Of a stretch of DNA of 64,000 nucleotides, positions 26,359-34,074 are shown one piece after another (the stretch's first letter is position 1; each line of letters begins with the position of its first letter). The stretch comes from Selenomonas sputigena (GTDB lineage Bacteria; Bacillota; Negativicutes; Selenomonadales; Selenomonadaceae). Where the stretch lies: NCBI RefSeq assembly GCF_026015965.1, contig NZ_CP110383.1, positions 1,491,501 through 1,555,500 on the forward strand, in the 5' to 3' direction. Made by a program: the position numbers and the translations under genes. The notes beneath the pieces were generated by a model. That model did no database searches. It saw only the letters and a program-made list of their open reading frames with translations, and was not told the DNA's origin.

Positions 26359-26745
26359 TCATTCTCCGCGGGGAACCGCAGCGGCGGGCTCTTCCATGAC
26401 CTCAAAATCCGCATCCTGCTCTTGACCGTCCGCTTGCGCGTCTGCTGCTTCCCCATCTTCTCCGGCATTTTCCGAGCCTTCCGACTCCTCTTTATCATTC
26501 GCCGTCTGCGTCGCTTTTCCCTCTTTCCTCGTTGGAATTTCCTCCGACTGCGCTTGCGCAAAAAGGGCAGGGAACTGCTTTTCCAAAAAAAAGGCAACGA
26601 GAAAGATGAGCGCGGTGACGACGAGAAACACCGCAAGGCTTCTCCCCGCTGCAGTAGAAAACCGTGCGCCTGCCGAAACGGCGGTCAGAACGGTGAGGAA
26701 GGCAGCGAGGACGCCCGTGACGAGTGCTGTTCCAATCTTAAACAA
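26359..26745 (-). CDS. Two-helix membrane protein with acidic tail, between cheD and sigD
   Basis: About 128 residues: two membrane helices (about 4-24 and 38-58, FLVVTALIFLVAFFLEKQF) and a strongly acidic, probably disordered tail (EESEGSENAGEDGEA). The start is inferred as TTG 26745 because GGGGGA lies six bases upstream and all earlier codons are inside cheD. I do not recognise a family. Its location suggests a role with SigD or the chemotaxis array, but nothing in the sequence shows it. Confidence 0.55.
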   Translation of the reverse strand: MFKIGTALVTGVLAAFLTVLTAVSAGARFSTAAGRSLAVFLVVTALIFLVAFFLEKQFPALFAQAQSEEIPTRKEGKATQTANDKEESEGSENAGEDGEAADAQADGQEQDADFEVMEEPAAAVPRGE

Positions 26746-26758
26746 AGTCCATCCCCCG

Positions 26759-27244
26759 TTAAATAATCTTTTCCCCGCGATCGATCGTCTTGACCTTGTA
26801 ATCTCCCGTTGCCAAATCGACTTGTACCGTGCGGCCGTACGTGCCGCCCGTATCCTCGGCAACGATGCGTATGCCTTCCTTGGCGAGCGCCTTCTTTGCA
26901 GCCTCCGCATTTCTCAGACCCACGCGCATGACGTCGGACGCATTGGCGAACGAGAACATCTGTGCGCCTCCCGCGATCTTCGCGACGAGACGGTTCTTCG
27001 CCGCACCGAGTTTCAAGACCTCGCCGAGCAACAAAGGCACGCCCGTATCAGCAAACTTCGCATGATTCTCGTGCGCTCTCGCCTGCGTGCTGTCCGGCAG
27101 CATGATGTGCACGAGGCCGCCGACCTTCGTCTGCGGATCGTAGAGGGATATGCCGATGCAGGAGCCAAGACCGTAGCTGATGATCTGCTGCGGAGCCTTA
27201 CCGACCTTGTAATCCGCGATTCCTACGCGTAACATATCAGCCAT
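26759..27244 (-). CDS. cheD: Chemoreceptor glutamine deamidase CheD
   Basis: A 161-residue enzyme that deamidates receptor glutamines and stimulates CheC. The catalytic cysteine is in YGLGSCIGI (Cys29), the histidine in GLVHIMLP (His46), and the conserved helix in HENHAKFADTG. ATG 27244 starts one base after the cheC stop; TTG 27253 would overlap it. CheC and CheD form the feedback loop that tunes CheY-P in Bacillus-type chemotaxis. Confidence 0.95.
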   Translation of the reverse strand: MADMLRVGIADYKVGKAPQQIISYGLGSCIGISLYDPQTKVGGLVHIMLPDSTQARAHENHAKFADTGVPLLLGEVLKLGAAKNRLVAKIAGGAQMFSFANASDVMRVGLRNAEAAKKALAKEGIRIVAEDTGGTYGRTVQVDLATGDYKVKTIDRGEKII

Positions 27245-27245
27245 G

Positions 27246-27863
27246 TCATCCAACCCCCACTGCAGAAAGAATCATTTCCATGGAGCCTGGATCCGGTACA
27301 AGGAAGAAGTGCCCGCGCAACTCATCATCTTCGGCAAGGAACTCCGTCTCGATGACCATGGCGTGATCGCCCATCTGGCCGAGCTGTACGAGCACGACGT
27401 TCAAGATGGCGCCTGCCATATCCATAGCGAGCGCCGGAATCGACGGAATGAGCGAGAGGTTCGTGAAGCTGTAGAGCGCATTGAGGTAAGCTCCTGCCAA
27501 GATGTTGCCGATTTCCATCAAGGCGGACTCTGCCATCATGTCGAGATGCGTCGTCTCTCCCGACTCCTTGCCCATGAGGGCGTCGACAAGGTAGAAAGCG
27601 CTGTCCTTCGGCATGAGGAACAGAATGTTGCTCGGCGCCTTGCCATAGACGCGCAGAAAAACACCGACGACGATCGTCTCCGGCCCGCCGACGAGGTCGG
27701 GAACCTCGTCGAGAGGGACGACCGAAACCTTCGGCACATTCATATCAATGCGGCGGTTGATGAGCTGCGACAAGGCCGTCGCAGAGTTCCCCGCACCGAC
27801 ATTTCCTATCTCCCGCAGCACATCAAGCTGTACCGGGGAGAGATCGATAATATCTTCCGTCAT
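27246..27863 (-). CDS. cheC: CheY-P phosphatase CheC
   Basis: 205 residues with two pseudo-symmetric copies of the phosphatase helix: REIGNVGAGNSATALS (about residues 17-32) and MEIGNILAGAYLNAL (about 117-131), both keeping the E..N pair. Both sites should therefore be active on CheY-P. The C-terminal part (GDHAMVIETEF) fits family members that bind CheD, whose gene follows directly. ATG 27863 follows GAGGTG. Confidence 0.95.
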   Translation of the reverse strand: MTEDIIDLSPVQLDVLREIGNVGAGNSATALSQLINRRIDMNVPKVSVVPLDEVPDLVGGPETIVVGVFLRVYGKAPSNILFLMPKDSAFYLVDALMGKESGETTHLDMMAESALMEIGNILAGAYLNALYSFTNLSLIPSIPALAMDMAGAILNVVLVQLGQMGDHAMVIETEFLAEDDELRGHFFLVPDPGSMEMILSAVGVG

Positions 27864-27944
27864 AACTGCACCTCTAGCATACTGGCATGATCCGATAGAA
27901 ATATCCATCTCCCGTCCTGCCGGGCAGGAGAAGGAAGCAACTTC

Positions 27945-28406
27945 TTATTTCATATCTTCCGGCAGGTCAACGATCTCATCGAGATTCAGCATGATGATCA
28001 GTCGTGCATCAATGTTGCCGATGCTGCTGACAAAGCGGTTGCTCGTGCTGTCGCTGACGTCCTTCGCCGGATTGATGTCACGTCCGGAGATCGTCAGCAC
28101 TTCCGTCACAGCGTCGACGATCATGCCAATGGAGAACTCGCCGATCTTCATGATGATGATGCGCGTCGCATCCGTGTAGGGAGCGTCCTCAAGACCGATG
28201 CGGCGCTTGAGGTCGATGACGGGAAGGACGCTGCCGCGCAGATTGATGACGCCCTTGATGTAGTCGGGGGCGAAGGGCACGCGCGTGATGTCCGTCAAAA
28301 CCTTGATTTCCTGCACGTTCAGGATGTTGACGCCGTACTCTTCCTTCAAGAGCTTGAACGCGGCCACCTGAACGTCTTCCATGATTGTCTTCTTTTCCTT
28401 AGCCAT
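27945..28406 (-). CDS. cheW: Chemotaxis coupling protein CheW
   Basis: A 153-residue double SH3-like protein joining chemoreceptors to CheA. Family segments are EEYGVNILNVQEI, PDYIKGVINLRGSVLPVIDLKRR and LTISGRDINPA. It lies 15 bp after cheA. The H-NOX receptor in this window is a plausible client. Confidence 0.96.
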   Translation of the reverse strand: MAKEKKTIMEDVQVAAFKLLKEEYGVNILNVQEIKVLTDITRVPFAPDYIKGVINLRGSVLPVIDLKRRIGLEDAPYTDATRIIIMKIGEFSIGMIVDAVTEVLTISGRDINPAKDVSDSTSNRFVSSIGNIDARLIIMLNLDEIVDLPEDMK

Positions 28407-28421
28407 GTCTAATCCTCCCCC

Positions 28422-30512
28422 TTACTGCTGCACGACCGTACCGACATCCAAAATCAAGGCGACACGGCCATCTCCGAGCACGGTGGCTCCGGAGAAGAGC
28501 TTGAGTCCGGAAAGGAGTTTTCCGAGCGTCTTGATGACGATTTCCTGCTGACCGATAAGGTTGTCTACGACGATACCCGCCTTACGCTCGCCGACATAGA
28601 CGACGACAACGAAGATGTCGTCGTTGTCCTCGTCCGTCGTGCGCGGCACCTGGAGCGCCGTGCTGAGGTTGATGATCGGGATGATCTGCCCGCGCAGTAC
28701 GATGACCGCTTGATTCTGCACCGTCTTGATGTCGTCCGGATGAATGTTGATCGTGCTGTCGATCGAGCCGAGAGGAATCGCATACATCTCCTCCTGCACC
28801 TTGACGAGGAGAGCCTGGATGATGGCGAGCGTCAGAGGCAATTTGATTTTGAATACCGAGCCTTCATCAATCTTCGTCTCAACATCGACGTGACCGCCCA
28901 ACGACTCAATCTTGCTGCGCACGACGTCCATGCCCACGCCGCGGCCCGAAATGTCCGTGATGTGATCGGCCGTGGAGAATCCTGGCGCAAAGATGATGCG
29001 CACAGCATCCGTATCGGAAAGTGCGTCAGCTTCCTCCTGCGTGTAGAGACCCTTCTCCACAGCTTTTGCGCGAATCTTTTCGGCGTCGATGCCCGCACCG
29101 TCGTCCGTGACCATAATGACGACGTTATTTCCCTCGTGACGCGCGATGAGTCCGACCTCGCCCGTGCGCGGCTTGCCCTTTTTCTCACGGTCGTCAGGAT
29201 GCTCGACACCATGATCGAGCGAATTTCTCAGAAGGTGCATCAATGGATCGCCGATCTCGTCGATGACCGTGCGATCGAGTTCAGTCTCCTCGCCCTCGAC
29301 CGTGAGGTTGATGTCCTTGTTGAGCTCCTTGGCGATATCGCGCACCATGCGCGGGAAGCGGTTGAACACCTGGCTGACAGGAACCATGCGCACCTTCATG
29401 ACGACGTTCTGCAAGTCCGTCGTCACGCGATCCATCTGCTCCAACGTCTCCGTCAGTTCCGGCATGCGGTTCGTCGTGCCGATCTGCTCAAGGCGCACCT
29501 TGTTGATGACGAGCTCGCCAACGAGGTTCATGAGGTTGTCGAGCTTCTCAATGTCAACGCGCACGGACTGGCTCGCATGATGCTTCTTCTCTGCGGGCGC
29601 GTGCTTTGCCGCGGGCTTTGCTGCCGGTTTCGCCGTAGGCTTTGCCGCGGGCTTCGCCGCAGGAGCTGGTGCTGCGGGGGCGGGAGCGGAAGCCTTCGGC
29701 GGCTCTGCTGCTGCCGGAGCAGGCGCAGGCGCTGCGAGATTGTCGGGGTCGACTTCCTCGATCTTCACCTCTTCCAATTCAGAAACGGGTGCAAGCGCAT
29801 CGGAAACCGCCTGCGTATCGGATGTCGTTACGAGAACGAGATCGAAATCATGATCGAACTTTTCCGCCTCCAGATCTTCCGCCGGCGGAACCGACTTGAT
29901 GACGTCGCCGATCTCGTCGAGGGCATTCATGACCATGTAGGTGCGCGCTGCCTTCAAAAGGCATGTATCGGCGAGACGGATGTGTATGTGAAAGACAGCC
30001 ATGCCGCCCTGCTTCGCCGCGCGCATCGCATCCTTGTCATCCTCGGTATAATCGAGCGAGGATGCGGGCGCTGCCTCAGCCGCCGGCGCATCCGCTGCGG
30101 CCGGCGCCGCTTGCGCCTCCGGCTGCGGCTCGCCCTTGGAAATGGACGAGAGCTTCTTCACGAGATCGGAAACGTCGACGAGATCCTCGGGGTCGCCGTT
30201 GCCGACGTTCTCGATCATCTCCTGCAGGGAGTCAAGGCACTTGAAGATCGTCTCGATGATGTCCTCCGTCACCTTGAGCTGGTTGTTGCGGATGAGGTCG
30301 AGGACGTCTTCCATCTCGTGCGTAAGTTCGGCGATCTTGTTGAACCCCATCGTCGCCGACATGCCTTTCAGCGTATGCGCGTTACGAAAGATCTCGTTGA
30401 CGACGGACACATCGTTCGGGTCATTCTCGAGGCTCAGCAGACCATCGTTCAAGGACTGCAGATGTTCGCGCGACTCGTCCAAAAACATGTCCATGTACTG
30501 ATTTGTTTCCAT
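28422..30512 (-). CDS. cheA: Chemotaxis histidine kinase CheA
   Basis: 696 residues with all five domains. P1 carries the phosphorylated His46 in RNAHTLKGMSATMGF; P2 (about 160-260) binds CheY; a long Ala/Pro/Lys linker follows (about 265-325). P3 is the dimerisation helix pair (LDNLMNLVGELVINKVRLEQ). P4 is the ATPase with NSLDHGVE, DDGAGID and GRGVGMDVV. P5 is CheW-like (VQEEMYAIPLGSID). ATG 30512 follows AGGGGGA. A gap of nearly 200 bp with no obvious gene separates it from the PilZ gene. CheB, normally just upstream in Bacillus, is absent. Confidence 0.97.
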   Translation of the reverse strand: METNQYMDMFLDESREHLQSLNDGLLSLENDPNDVSVVNEIFRNAHTLKGMSATMGFNKIAELTHEMEDVLDLIRNNQLKVTEDIIETIFKCLDSLQEMIENVGNGDPEDLVDVSDLVKKLSSISKGEPQPEAQAAPAAADAPAAEAAPASSLDYTEDDKDAMRAAKQGGMAVFHIHIRLADTCLLKAARTYMVMNALDEIGDVIKSVPPAEDLEAEKFDHDFDLVLVTTSDTQAVSDALAPVSELEEVKIEEVDPDNLAAPAPAPAAAEPPKASAPAPAAPAPAAKPAAKPTAKPAAKPAAKHAPAEKKHHASQSVRVDIEKLDNLMNLVGELVINKVRLEQIGTTNRMPELTETLEQMDRVTTDLQNVVMKVRMVPVSQVFNRFPRMVRDIAKELNKDINLTVEGEETELDRTVIDEIGDPLMHLLRNSLDHGVEHPDDREKKGKPRTGEVGLIARHEGNNVVIMVTDDGAGIDAEKIRAKAVEKGLYTQEEADALSDTDAVRIIFAPGFSTADHITDISGRGVGMDVVRSKIESLGGHVDVETKIDEGSVFKIKLPLTLAIIQALLVKVQEEMYAIPLGSIDSTINIHPDDIKTVQNQAVIVLRGQIIPIINLSTALQVPRTTDEDNDDIFVVVVYVGERKAGIVVDNLIGQQEIVIKTLGKLLSGLKLFSGATVLGDGRVALILDVGTVVQQ

Positions 30513-30709
30513 TTCAAATCCCCCTGTTTGTTTTCTGCCGCCTCCGGGCGTCTTGCTCATTGCAGTATCTGCGCAAGAGGCACAGCAGCCTGTCAGTTTG
30601 CTCCGCAACCTTCGCCAAGAGCCCTGGTACCAGCCAGGCAGAACGCGAATCGCGAATCACTTGCATCATTCTTTAATATTCTTCGCCGTCACCGCTAAAA
30701 ATCCTGCTT

Positions 30710-31393
30710 TTATTCCCGAGCGGGACTGTCAGGGTGCAAGGTGAGTTGGCGGCGCAGTTCACTGAAAACGAAGTGAACAATTTTATTCATTGTTCCCCGA
30801 TCAAGCTCCAGAAAGTGCGCCCCTAGCTGCCAGCCGCGATCGCTCGGCTCAAGCGGTAGGGAACGTACGATGCGAGCCATGACGGACAGCGTGCCGATAT
30901 TTGGGAAGTTCGTAAACACGATGGACGCACGGCTGTTGACCTTGACGTGACGCGGCACAATGAAGGAAACACCGCCGCCACTGACGTCCGTAGTGTAAAG
31001 CTTCATAAGCTCGCTCTCGCGCCCCTCCGTATCGATGATCCGCACCTGAATCGGCAGGCGCACCATTGCACGCACAAAGCTGCGGTTCTGATGGCGCTCG
31101 ACGACTTCCGGCTTCGTGATCATCCAGACAGGAATCGGATCGCGCGCCTTCCCCTTGAATACGGAAAAAAATCGGTAGCGACATGCCTCGCCCACAGCGA
31201 GGCCATAGAGCTGCTCACCCGCCGCCGGTATGATGGGGCGGCGCCTTTCGTCCACGGGCATGGCGACGATCAATCGGTCTGCAGTGATATCTTCTATGCG
31301 GCTCGTATATCTTATATCGTCATCTTCCAGGTAAAACTCAACCCTCTGCCCAATTTTCAACACCGTTGCCGCATTCATCAAATCGCCTGCCAT
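30710..31393 (-). CDS. YcgR-like PilZ protein of the flagellar locus
   Basis: 227 residues. A YcgR/PilZN-like N-terminal barrel (about 8-100) precedes a PilZ domain whose c-di-GMP motifs are RNQSFVRA-type HQNRSFVRAMVR and TTDVSGGGVSF (D-x-S-x-x-G). ATG 31393 follows GGGAGGTG seven bases upstream. It probably brakes or turns the motor when c-di-GMP rises. It occupies the slot where cheB stands in Bacillus. It shares the ITADRLIV box and overall plan with the protein at 19188-19901, so the two are paralogues. Confidence 0.9.
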   Translation of the reverse strand: MAGDLMNAATVLKIGQRVEFYLEDDDIRYTSRIEDITADRLIVAMPVDERRRPIIPAAGEQLYGLAVGEACRYRFFSVFKGKARDPIPVWMITKPEVVERHQNRSFVRAMVRLPIQVRIIDTEGRESELMKLYTTDVSGGGVSFIVPRHVKVNSRASIVFTNFPNIGTLSVMARIVRSLPLEPSDRGWQLGAHFLELDRGTMNKIVHFVFSELRRQLTLHPDSPARE

Positions 31394-31410
31394 GGCAAGG
31401 CACCTCCCCA

Positions 31411-32340
31411 TCATCGTGTAAAATCAAGGAAATATTGCAGAAATGATTTCCAACCTTTTTTGATAAAGACCTTTTCCCCATAGAGCATGGATCTCGCAAT
31501 CGCCTTGATGCACTTTGCCGCAAGCGCGTCTGGATACGCCTCAAGAATCGGCTTCTGCTGACGCACCGCCTGGATCATCGTGCGATCCTCGTAAATCGCC
31601 CCGAGGGATTGGATTTCCATGTGCAGGAAACGCTCCGCCGTCTTCCTGAGCTTTTCCGCCACTTCGAGACCTTCTGCCTCGTCGTAGACACGATTGACGA
31701 CGAGGCGCATGTTCGGCTTCGCCGCATACATGCTGTACGCCTTCATGACGGCATAAGCGTCGGTCATGGCCGTCGGCTCGGGCGTCGTCACAAGGATCAC
31801 CTCATCCGCCGCCAAGATAAAATCGAGGACGTTTCTGCCGATGCCTGCACCTGTATCGATGAGGATGACATCGGCTAATTCCCCGCAGCCTGTGAGTTTT
31901 TCTTCGAGCAAATCCCGCTCGGCGGGCGTGAACTCGCCCGCCTGTTCCATGCCCGAGCCGCCCGAGATATAGCGAAGCCCATAAGGCCCCTTCAAGATCA
32001 CGTCGTCGAGCACGACATCCTCATCCAACAGATGCAGAAGATTATATTTCGAAGAGGTTCCCAAAAGGACGTCGACATTCGCCATGCCGAGGTCAGCATC
32101 GATGACAAGCGTCTTCTTTCCCTCGGCAAGAAAGGCGAGCGCAAGGTTCACGGTCAGGTTCGACTTGCCAACACCGCCCTTGCCGCTCGTGACGGCAATG
32201 ATACGTGCACCCTCCTTTGGCACAGGGCGCGCCGCACTCGGCTCTGGCCCCTCCCGGGCAGCGTCCGTGCCGGAATCCGCAGCGGCAGAGTCCTTTTTGT
32301 TTTCTACGAGCTTTCGAAGGCTCGCTGCCTGGTCCTGCAT
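31411..32340 (-). CDS. flhG: MinD-like ATPase FlhG
   Basis: A 309-residue ParA/MinD-family ATPase that sets flagellar number and place together with FlhF. The deviant Walker A is TSGKGGVGKSN (about residue 51-61), followed by DADLGMANVD and a VILIDTGAG Walker B. A hydrophilic 45-residue N-terminus precedes the core, where the FlhF-activating motif lies in other species. The start sits 3 bp after the flhF stop, with GAGGT inside flhF. Confidence 0.95.
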   Translation of the reverse strand: MQDQAASLRKLVENKKDSAAADSGTDAAREGPEPSAARPVPKEGARIIAVTSGKGGVGKSNLTVNLALAFLAEGKKTLVIDADLGMANVDVLLGTSSKYNLLHLLDEDVVLDDVILKGPYGLRYISGGSGMEQAGEFTPAERDLLEEKLTGCGELADVILIDTGAGIGRNVLDFILAADEVILVTTPEPTAMTDAYAVMKAYSMYAAKPNMRLVVNRVYDEAEGLEVAEKLRKTAERFLHMEIQSLGAIYEDRTMIQAVRQQKPILEAYPDALAAKCIKAIARSMLYGEKVFIKKGWKSFLQYFLDFTR

Positions 32341-32343
32341 AAT

Positions 32344-34074
32344 CTACCTCAAAAAAAGTTCCGCAAGCTTTCCGGCCTCTGCCGGTACAATGTCATCGGG
32401 AACGCTCTGTCCGTTCGTCAGATAGGAGAGCCGCATTTCCTTCCTGCGCAAGATGTTCAGAATGATGCCGAGGCTCTTCGTTTCATCCGTCTTCGTGAAG
32501 ATTACCTTGTCTGGCTTGCAGACGGAGAACTTGTCGATGATGTCTTTCGCATCCTCATTCTTCGTCGTGGCACTGAGGACAAGATACTTCTCAATATTCT
32601 GGTTAACGGCAAGAAATTCCTTGAGTTCCGCCATCTGACGACGGTTGTGTTGACTGCGCCCCGCCGTGTCAATGAGAATCAACTGCTTCTGACGAAATTT
32701 CTGTATGGCTTCCTTGAGTTCATCAGGCGTATAGACGATGGCGATGGGAAGTCCGAGGATATCGGCATACGTCTTGAGCTGCTCGACCGCCGATATGCGA
32801 TACGTATCCGCCGTGATGAACGCCGTGCTGATGCCCTTTTCCAAGACGCACTGCGCGGCGATCTTCGCGAGCGTCGTCGTCTTGCCGACGCCCGTCGGCC
32901 CCAAGAGAGCCGCGATCTTTCGCTTGCGGCTCTTGAGTTCAAGTCCATCCGCCATCTGCACGTTGTCGGCGAGATACTTCTTCAGCCCTTCTAAGGCAAG
33001 CGGCGTATCCTTGTCGGCCAGAATGGCTTCAGCGGGAAGCTGCAGTACGACGTCGTCGATGATGTCCGATTCGACCTCTTGCTGCTTCAACACCTGCTGC
33101 AGGGACATCTCGTCCTCGGGCGTCTTCTCCTTGCTGACGACCTGGACGAGCATCGCCTTCATTTGAGCCAGCTCATTTTGCAATTCCTCGATGGTTTCGC
33201 GCTGGCGCTCTTCCTCACTCTTGGAAGACGGCGACTCGTCTTCTCGCCGCTTTTCCTGTGAAGATGCGGCTGCCTCGTCCTCCTCACGCTTCCCCCTGCG
33301 CGAAGATGACGCCTCCCTTTCCACCTCTACTCCTGCAGTTTCTTTCGCCTCCGCTGCATGCACTTTTCTTCGCTTTGGCTGTGCAGGCTTCCTGCGCCGC
33401 GCCTTGCGTACGGGCGGTTCTTGAGGGGCTTCCCCGGCAGACGGCACGAGCGGTTGAAAGGGAGCTTCCGGCGTCTTTCCCGAAGGAAACGATGGTACGA
33501 ACGACTCAGCCGAAGCATCACCATGCGCGACGGGCGATGCTGCACGCGCCTGCCTCGCAGCCTCAGCAACCGCAGCTTCCGTGCCTGCCGTTCGGTAGCT
33601 TTTGGCCGCGCTCTGCGAAAGCCGAGGCTGCTGCATCGGCTGCTGTGACTCGATCGGCGGAGGCTGCTGCATCGGCTGATGTGACTGCATAAGCGGCGGC
33701 ACAGGAGCGACCGGCGAACCTGCAGGAACTGGGACAGGCGCCTGCTGGGCGGGAGCAACAGGCGCCGCTTGCGTCAGTGCAGCCGCATGACCTTGCGGCA
33801 GCGGCACCGCGCTCTTCGGCTTCGTTTCTCCGCCCGCTGCCTCAGCCTGCAGTTCGGCAAGCGTCGGCAAACGCTCAGACCGCTTCTTGGGGGGACGCCG
33901 CGTCACCTCGTCGAGAGCCGCCGTCACCTCGAAAATCTCTTTTGCACCATAGCCAAGGATGCCGCCCTTCTTTATTTTTTTTGTATGCAGAATCACCGCG
34001 TCGTCGCCAAGCTCATCTTTCACCTGAGCCATGGCATCCTTCATTGTGGCGGCCTGAAACACCTTGATGCGCAA
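32344..34074 (-). CDS. flhF: SRP-like GTPase FlhF with long linker
   Basis: 576 residues. It has a short N-terminal B domain (1-60, DELGDDAVILHTKK) and a very long low-complexity linker (about 65-320) that is first Pro/Ala/Gln-rich and then Arg/Glu/Ser-rich. The NG GTPase core follows, with GPTGVGKTTTLAK, DTYRISAVEQL, DTAGRSQHN and TKTDETKSLG. The core is normal, but the linker makes the protein about 200 residues longer than B. subtilis FlhF (366). The start is TTG, beginning immediately after the flhA stop. Confidence 0.95.
   Translation of the reverse strand: MRIKVFQAATMKDAMAQVKDELGDDAVILHTKKIKKGGILGYGAKEIFEVTAALDEVTRRPPKKRSERLPTLAELQAEAAGGETKPKSAVPLPQGHAAALTQAAPVAPAQQAPVPVPAGSPVAPVPPLMQSHQPMQQPPPIESQQPMQQPRLSQSAAKSYRTAGTEAAVAEAARQARAASPVAHGDASAESFVPSFPSGKTPEAPFQPLVPSAGEAPQEPPVRKARRRKPAQPKRRKVHAAEAKETAGVEVEREASSSRRGKREEDEAAASSQEKRREDESPSSKSEEERQRETIEELQNELAQMKAMLVQVVSKEKTPEDEMSLQQVLKQQEVESDIIDDVVLQLPAEAILADKDTPLALEGLKKYLADNVQMADGLELKSRKRKIAALLGPTGVGKTTTLAKIAAQCVLEKGISTAFITADTYRISAVEQLKTYADILGLPIAIVYTPDELKEAIQKFRQKQLILIDTAGRSQHNRRQMAELKEFLAVNQNIEKYLVLSATTKNEDAKDIIDKFSVCKPDKVIFTKTDETKSLGIILNILRRKEMRLSYLTNGQSVPDDIVPAEAGKLAELFLR

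Noticed and set aside
28710-30698. A 662-codon plus-strand frame opposite cheA.
   Set aside because: It is rich in Arg/His/Asp with no domain and mirrors cheA codons; long antisense frames are expected at this GC content.
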